64,000 bases of DNA, taken from positions 2,821,127 to 2,885,126 of the forward strand of contig CM037464.1 in assembly GCA_021014325.1 (NCBI GenBank), in the 5' to 3' direction. Each line of letters opens with the position of its first letter. Within the stretch, counting starts at the first letter, position 1. A program made the translations under genes and the position numbers. Below the pieces are notes generated by a model, which saw only the letters and a program-made list of their open reading frames with translations, ran no database searches and was not told the origin of the DNA. Below are positions 59,466 through 64,000 of the stretch, one piece after another. The DNA is from Plazaster borealis (lineage: Eukaryota; Echinodermata; Asteroidea; Forcipulatida; Labidiasteridae).

Positions 59466-60052
59466 GTTAGGTTGCAGTGCACCCATGATACGTTGTCTGC
59501 ACTGCTGACAAGCTTTTTTCACAGGTTAAGAGGGTTTGTTTTGCATTTCTCCCAACAGTTCTTTTTCTCTCTTTAAGTGTGTGTTAAAGTCTGGTAAAAT
59601 TTAAGGGTTTGATGGTGGACGCTGAAATTGAACCCCCCACCCACCCTCACTCTATCCCACGGTTGACTTTCCACTGCTCAACTTGACACATCTCATCTTA
59701 TCCGACTTGCTCAACATTTCCATTGTTGCTGTAGATATAATTATAACGATATTATATCCCCTTAATTTTTGCAATTAAGATCCATTCATGAGCAATTAAG
59801 ATTCATCCAGTAGCTTGTTCGTCTTGAGACGAATCATATCCTCTGCATCTTCAAGCCTAATAGCCACTCATCAATTTAAACAAGATGGAAATGGAATTTT
59901 ATATTTTTGTTTCTGTCCAGACCTGAAATTCCCAGAGCTAGTATTGACAGACTGCCTAATGATGTGAATAGTAGGAGTTCCCATCGCATCAAATGAGGCA
60001 TAAAAAATATGCACTAGCCAAGCTCTCCCTGTCTTGTCATAAAGCGACCGCC
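59466..60052. other. Sixth NOL4 intron, nothing recognised
   Basis: Unique AT-rich sequence leading into the tandem array. Confidence 0.45.
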
Positions 60053-60866
60053 ATGAATATTGGCCTCTATAATCGTCAGCCATGGTTAAAGCTGTAAGAC
60101 GAATTGGCTACTTCGGCTACAGCTACAGCTGTTACTAAGGGTGTTGCTATATAGTCGTCCTATACTGCAATATATCATGACGCGGCGATCTAGCCGTAGC
60201 CATAGGCGTCATGAATATTGGCCTCTATAATCGTCAGCCATGGTTAAAGCTGTAAGACGAATTGGCTACTTCGGCTACAGCTACAGCTGTTACTAAGGGT
60301 GTTGCTATATAGTCGTCCTATACTGCAATATATCATGACGCGGCGATCTAGCCGTAGCCATAGGCGTCATGAATATTGGCCTCTATAATCGTCAGCCACG
60401 GTTAAAGCTGTAAGACGAATTGGCTACTTCGGCTACAGCTACAGCTGTTACTAAGGGTGTTGCTATATAGTCGTCCTATACTGCAATATATCATGACGCG
60501 GCGATCTAGCCGTAGCCATAGGCGTCATGAATATTGGCCTCTATAATCGTCAGCCACGGTTAAAGCTGTAAGACGAATTGGCTACTTCGGCTACAGCTAC
60601 AGCTGTTACTAAGGGTGTTGCTATATAGTCGTCCTATACTGCAATATATCATGACGCGGCGATCTAGCCGTAGCCATAGGCGTCATGAATATTGGCCTCT
60701 ATAATCGTCAGCCATGGTTAAAGCCCTAAGACGAATTGGCTACTTCGGCTACAGCTACGGCTGTTACTAAGGGTATTGCTATATAGTCGTCCTATACTGC
60801 AATATATCATGACGCGGCAATCTAGCCGTAGCCATAGCCGTATCCGCCAATCCGGACACGGCCTCA
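60053..60866. repeat. Five tandem 158-bp units grown from a MITE/host junction
   Basis: ATGAATATTGGCCTC recurs at 60053, 60211, 60369, 60527 and 60685, an exact 158-bp period with very few differences. Each unit joins about 45 bp of non-MITE sequence (ATTGGCCTCTATAATCGTCA) to most of a GGCCGTATCCGAATTGG-type MITE (AGACGAATTGGCTACTTCGG ... TCTAGCCGTAGCCATAGG). Only the last unit reaches the true MITE right end (CCAATCCGGACACGGCC, ending near 60864). Confidence 0.95.
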
Positions 60867-61065
60867 GTCTCGTTGATTGTAAAGGACCTGTGCGTATTCC
60901 AACAGTTTGGGGAACCGTAGTTTCATACATTGCTTTAAGGAAACAAAACACTGCACTTTAACATTCAAATACGCGCTAGACTGAAGATAACTTCACCATG
61001 AATAACGTTCATGTTATGGAAACAGAAAACTTATAACTGATGTCCACAGAGGAAAGCTTTATTGT

Positions 61066-61501
61066 TTAAAGGTAGGGTCATAGATTGGTAAATACTCCAA
61101 AAAGTAATTACTGTAAAAACTTTACTTGGTGAGAAGCACTGCAGCTGTTGATAGTATACGCTATTTTGAGAAATGAATTCCCTTCGAAGTAATATGGTTT
61201 GGAAATTTCACCCCAAAACATTTGAATCTTAGAAATGATTCATGCATGATTCGTTTCTCAGATTCCTGAGGGTTAGTGTCCATTCGTGAATGCTACGGCC
61301 AGAGATGCTGTTGGTACCCGCTGTCATCTCGCTAAACAAGGATGGATTCGACAGTCTTGTGAAAATACTGTGACGGTTTTCTCAGGAAGTAGACACCGTT
61401 TACAGCTGAAAATTTCACATGTGACTTTTATTCTTCTTGATAATTTTGCCTGTGAATAAGCATTAAGTTGACAAAAACCAATCTATGACCCCTACCTTTA
61501 A
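61066..61501 (+). mobile_element. TTAA-bounded MITE, family D
   Basis: Starts TTAAAGGTAGGGTCATAGAT and ends AATCTATGACCCCTACCTTTAA, a long perfect-looking inverted terminus. The left third parallels family C; the right half is its own sequence. Contains an inner palindrome, AAATGATTCATGCATGATTC. Non-coding. Confidence 0.8.
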
Positions 61502-61996
61502 GAGAATAAAAAGAAATAGTTGAAGGGGAGGATCGAATAATGTCCCCTGATGCAGATTCTCAGACTGTCTTTGCATGACTCAAAGTGACAAGATATAGGC
61601 TAATCTTGTCAAGGGTTAAAAGTTAAGACAACACAGGAAGAATTAATCATCAGTGGGAACCTTTCTGTTTGCAAGGATTAAGAAAAGAAGGCGGATACAG
61701 CTTGGAGAGAGGGAGGGGTCTTCTAATGAAGAAAGCTTGGTCGTCTCGTGAGAGAACAGTTGTGTATAAACTTCCATCGTTTACAGAGCGTTTGTTAGAA
61801 GTTTGTTTTACTGGCGTCATGTGAAAGTAAATCAATCTTTTGCAATAACAGATCGTCCTGCAGGGAAAATTTAGTTTTCACTTTTCAAGACCGTTTGTTT
61901 GAAGTGTGCTCTGATCATCGACGGAAGAATGCCTGGAGTTGTGAGTGTTTGAGAGACATTACCTGACAAGATTCCACCAAAAGTTCTACTTGTCGG
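61502..61996. other. Sixth NOL4 intron, nothing recognised
   Basis: Unique sequence between two MITEs. No exon recognised. Confidence 0.45.
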
Positions 61997-62136
61997 AGGT
62001 CGTATCCGAATTGGCGGCTCCGGCTACGGCTACAGCTGGTTCGCCACGTCATCATGCGTTGAAGTATAGGACGTCGTTAGCAACACCCTTAGCAGCAGTC
62101 TTAGCCATAGCTGTAGCCACCAATTCGGATACGGCC
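61997..62136 (+). mobile_element. MITE with GTATCCGAATTGGCGGC termini, copy 2
   Basis: Starts AGGTCGTATCCGAATTGG and ends CCAATTCGGATACGGCCT, with subterminal GGCTACGGCTACAGCTG and TAGCCATAGCTGTAGCC. Same centre as the 43842-43986 copy (TCATCATGCGTTGAAGTATA). Confidence 0.85.
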
Positions 62137-62147
62137 TGTTTGTACCT

Positions 62148-62410
62148 GGGCCCAATTTCATAGAGCTACTTTAATGGCTGACTTTGTGCTTACTGCACAG
62201 GTTTCCATTTCATAGCGCTGCTAACCGTAAGCACACGAAAAGGCATGCTAACATTTCGGTGCTTACTGTATGAAAATGATTGACGTAACAATGCAAGTCC
62301 ATAGCGAACGCGTAAGCTGGCTGCCTAATTTTCTTGCTTACCTGTGAAATACGCTTATGCTTAAGCAAATTTTTCTGCTTACCGTTAAGCAGCGCTATGA
62401 AATTGGCCCC
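62148..62410 (+). mobile_element. Palindromic MITE (GGGCCCAATTTCA family), copy 5, long form
   Basis: Starts GGGCCCAATTTCATAGAGCT and ends GCGCTATGAAATTGGCCCC. It is longer (263 bp) than the 59274-59465 form, with an extra GCATGCTAACATTTCGG region. It ends about 110 bp before exon 7. Confidence 0.85.
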
Positions 62411-62521
62411 TGATGAAAAGCAACTTATTTACCTTTGCCCCCTCCCCTCCCCCCCCGAAGGACTCTTAGAACAATGCAGTATGTTAATTTCAACATCTGT
62501 TTACTTTTTTCATGTTCACAG

Positions 62522-62735
62522 AACGAAGTACGAATGGAAACATCACACCAACAGCCGCAGCCCACTCCGCCGTCGCGAGTCGCCTACGAAGAAACGCCGA
62601 AGCACACGTCGCCACGTCCCGTGGACTACCGCTATGTAAATGGCGCGAGCACCCACGATCCTTACTATGGAAGCATAGCCCCGCATCAACCACACAATAT
62701 GATACAGCCTTCCCAACATGCACAGATGTCAAACG
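62522..62735 (+). CDS. NOL4: NOL4/NOL4L ortholog, exon 7 (residues 341-411)
   Basis: Acceptor CATGTTCACAG, donor AACG|GTAGGT. It enters in phase 0 and leaves in phase 1; 71 complete codons. It encodes a Pro/Gln/Ser/His/Tyr-rich linker: QQPQPTPPSR, then DYRYVNGASTHDPYYGS, then HNMIQPSQHAQMSNG. The same place in vertebrate NOL4/NOL4L holds a Tyr/Asn/Gly-rich linker with a VYANGG or YINGNG motif (from memory), so YVNG is probably the aligned piece. Presumed disordered. The higher GC of this exon relative to flanking intron supports coding. Confidence 0.9.
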
Positions 62736-62890
62736 GTAGGTTTATTATCATTACAGTGTTTTAACCCAAACCCCAAAACCAATCTTCGTATTGTTTTTGA
62801 CCGTAAATCCATCCGATACCATTAGCGACAAGTATACGACACCTATGTGGGTTTTGAGGCATTGCATGGTGAGGTATCAATGTATAATCA

Positions 62891-63023
62891 GTTTGCGGTA
62901 ACACCATGTGTATATCTACTTTGCTGTGTAGATTTTGTTCTTTGAGAATAAATATGCAAGACAAGTTCTCAAAGAACAAAATCTACACAGCAAAGTAGAT
63001 ATACACATGGTGTTACCGCAAAC
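62891..63023. repeat. Perfect 58-bp-arm palindrome with 17-base loop
   Basis: The left arm (62891-62948, starting GTTTGCGGTAACACC) and the right arm (62966-63023, ending GGTGTTACCGCAAAC) are exact reverse complements over all 58 bases. The loop is TAAATATGCAAGACAAG. It lies in the last NOL4 intron, about 155 bp after exon 7. No similarity to the other families in the window was seen. Confidence 0.97.
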
Positions 63024-63260
63024 CGAATAAGACGACTATTACTCAGTTCCCAACCTGTGTGGAGGTTGATCTGATTATCAGCCAGGTATCAACCCTTTAC
63101 ACTATCGTCACACCCAGCTACTGTCTGCCCATGGTCAGCCATTTTGGGAGTCAAATTGAATGTAAGACAATGGTGAACACGAAGAGCTGCGCACGTCTCC
63201 TAAAATTGGCACCGACTCCCAAAATGGCACAAACCAAGATTGATTGTGATGATGATGTCA

Positions 63261-63440
63261 GGGCCTAATTTCGTAAAGCCTGTAAGCACATAAACTTGCT
63301 AAGCACAGAAAAGTCTTGCTTAGCAAAAACAGGTTACCAGCCAAAATTACATGAAGTTTGCAATGTTGTGACTGGTGCCCCTATCATTTTTTGCTTAGCA
63401 AAGACAATTGTCAAGCATGCTCAACAGCTTTATGAAATTG
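63261..63440 (+). mobile_element. Palindromic MITE (GGGCCCAATTTCA family), copy 6
   Basis: Starts GGGCCTAATTTCGTAAAGCC, ends CAGCTTTATGAAATTGGAA. The interior has AACAGGTTACCAGCC and GTGACTGGTGCCCC. It ends about 80 bp before exon 8. Confidence 0.8.
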
Positions 63441-63522
63441 GAAATTTGAGAAAAAAACAAAAACAACTCTTATCTGTTATTTTTCAGACTTAAAACCTAC
63501 TTTTCTTCCACTCATTTTACAG

Positions 63523-63683
63523 GCCCAACAGACCTAAGTGTTAAAAAGTTGCCTTCAAAAGCTCAGCTGAGCCCAACGGAAATTGCAAACATCCGACAGT
63601 TGATTACAAGCTACCGCGAGTCGGCAGCATTTCTTTACCGTTCAGCTGAGGAGTTAGAACAGATGCTACTGCAGTTGAATTAA
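63523..63683 (+). CDS. NOL4: NOL4/NOL4L ortholog, last coding exon (residues 412-464, TAA)
   Basis: Acceptor CTCATTTTACAG. Two bases complete a Gly codon from exon 7, then 52 codons lead to TAA at 63681-63683. It encodes GPTDLSVKK (residues 412-420), a short Lys/Ser linker, then [20 protein letters not shown] and [17 protein letters not shown]. The PTDLS motif followed by the LSPTEI ... [19 protein letters not shown] helix up to the stop is the conserved C-terminus of vertebrate NOL4 and NOL4L (from memory). PTDLSVKK fits the CtBP-binding consensus PxDLSxK well. The helix could mediate self-association, though this is not established. Confidence 0.97.
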
Positions 63684-64000
63684 GGAGTTTGTTTTTTTCA
63701 TCAGAGGCACAAGGCAACAAAGCACAAAGGGTCCTGGACGTTTCTCTTTTGACATATTGACACATTTAAAGAGGGATTTTGGCACCGTAACAGATTTTAA
63801 ATTTTTTGTGTTGGCCATTTTTGTCTTATTTTCCTGAAATCCACTGACGTGGATTATTGGGTTTGGCACACAGGTGCTGCACACTAATTAATTTTGCAGA
63901 GGCCATCTTGTCTTGTACCTTGAACCCCAATACCTTTTGATAGTGATGGTGTTTGGATATGGGTGCCGGACTAGATGGCATGAGACGAGACTTTAGTTTT
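63684..64000 (+). other. NOL4: Start of the NOL4 3' UTR
   Basis: Follows the TAA stop and runs to the window edge. No AATAAA or ATTAAA poly(A) signal was seen in these 317 bases, so the transcript end lies beyond. No further repeat is recognised. Confidence 0.7.

Noticed and set aside
60718..60951. Frames at the end of the tandem array
   Set aside because: They arise from the repeated MITE sequence and have no exon borders that fit the gene.
62490..62739. Frames in other phases and on the - strand across exon 7
   Set aside because: The spliced + strand phase (62522 onward, phase 0 to 1) joins both neighbouring exons; the rest are shadows.

Overview
The window is eukaryotic, intron-rich, AT-rich animal DNA. 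Its one confidently coding locus is the 3' part of a nucleolar protein 4 gene (NOL4/NOL4L family) on the + strand. Everything around it is dominated by short non-autonomous transposons, hairpins, SINE pieces, mononucleotide C/G runs and (ATT)n or (AAC)n arrays. The single NOL4-type gene (vertebrates have NOL4 and NOL4L) and the repeat families (TTAA-bounded miniature elements, palindromic elements starting GGGCCCAATTTCATAGAGC) suggest an echinoderm, most likely a sea star. That placement rests on my memory of such repeats and was not searched.

Layout. 1-18.7 kb: no convincing gene; miniature elements at 799-1163, 10992-11394, 11882-12255, 16030-16218, 16503-16879 and 17402-17774, a tRNA-derived SINE near 9.6-9.9 kb, and a GC-richer patch at 4.2-5.3 kb. 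18697-24629: a 5.9-kb unit with 15-bp terminal inverted repeats and a TA on both sides, which I read as a DNA transposon. It holds a 93-bp satellite array and, on the - strand, two correctly phased exons for the C-terminus of a SAMD3-like protein. 24.6-31.6 kb: mostly unique sequence with a perfect CRE and a SINE head, probably upstream regulatory DNA. 31594-63683: the NOL4 gene, followed by 3' UTR to the window end.

The NOL4 model has seven firm exons (43644-43791, 46985-47244, 47925-48116, 50384-50587, 54651-54776, 62522-62735, 63523-63683). All GT/AG junctions keep phase, giving 434 residues plus a stop. A likely first coding exon at 31594-31683 (30 codons, phase 0) makes 464 residues; a weaker alternative first exon lies at 38859-38894. 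The protein carries three PxDLS-like motifs, an acidic run, the strongly conserved central block with a basic cluster, and the conserved C-terminal helix. Residue numbers below use the 464-residue model.

The introns hold most of the unusual structure: a perfect 58-bp-arm palindrome in the last intron, a five-unit 158-bp tandem array grown from a transposon/host junction, a nested transposon whose target duplication defines its ends, a 167-bp hairpin, and a TTAA element 14 bp after the splice donor of the putative first exon.
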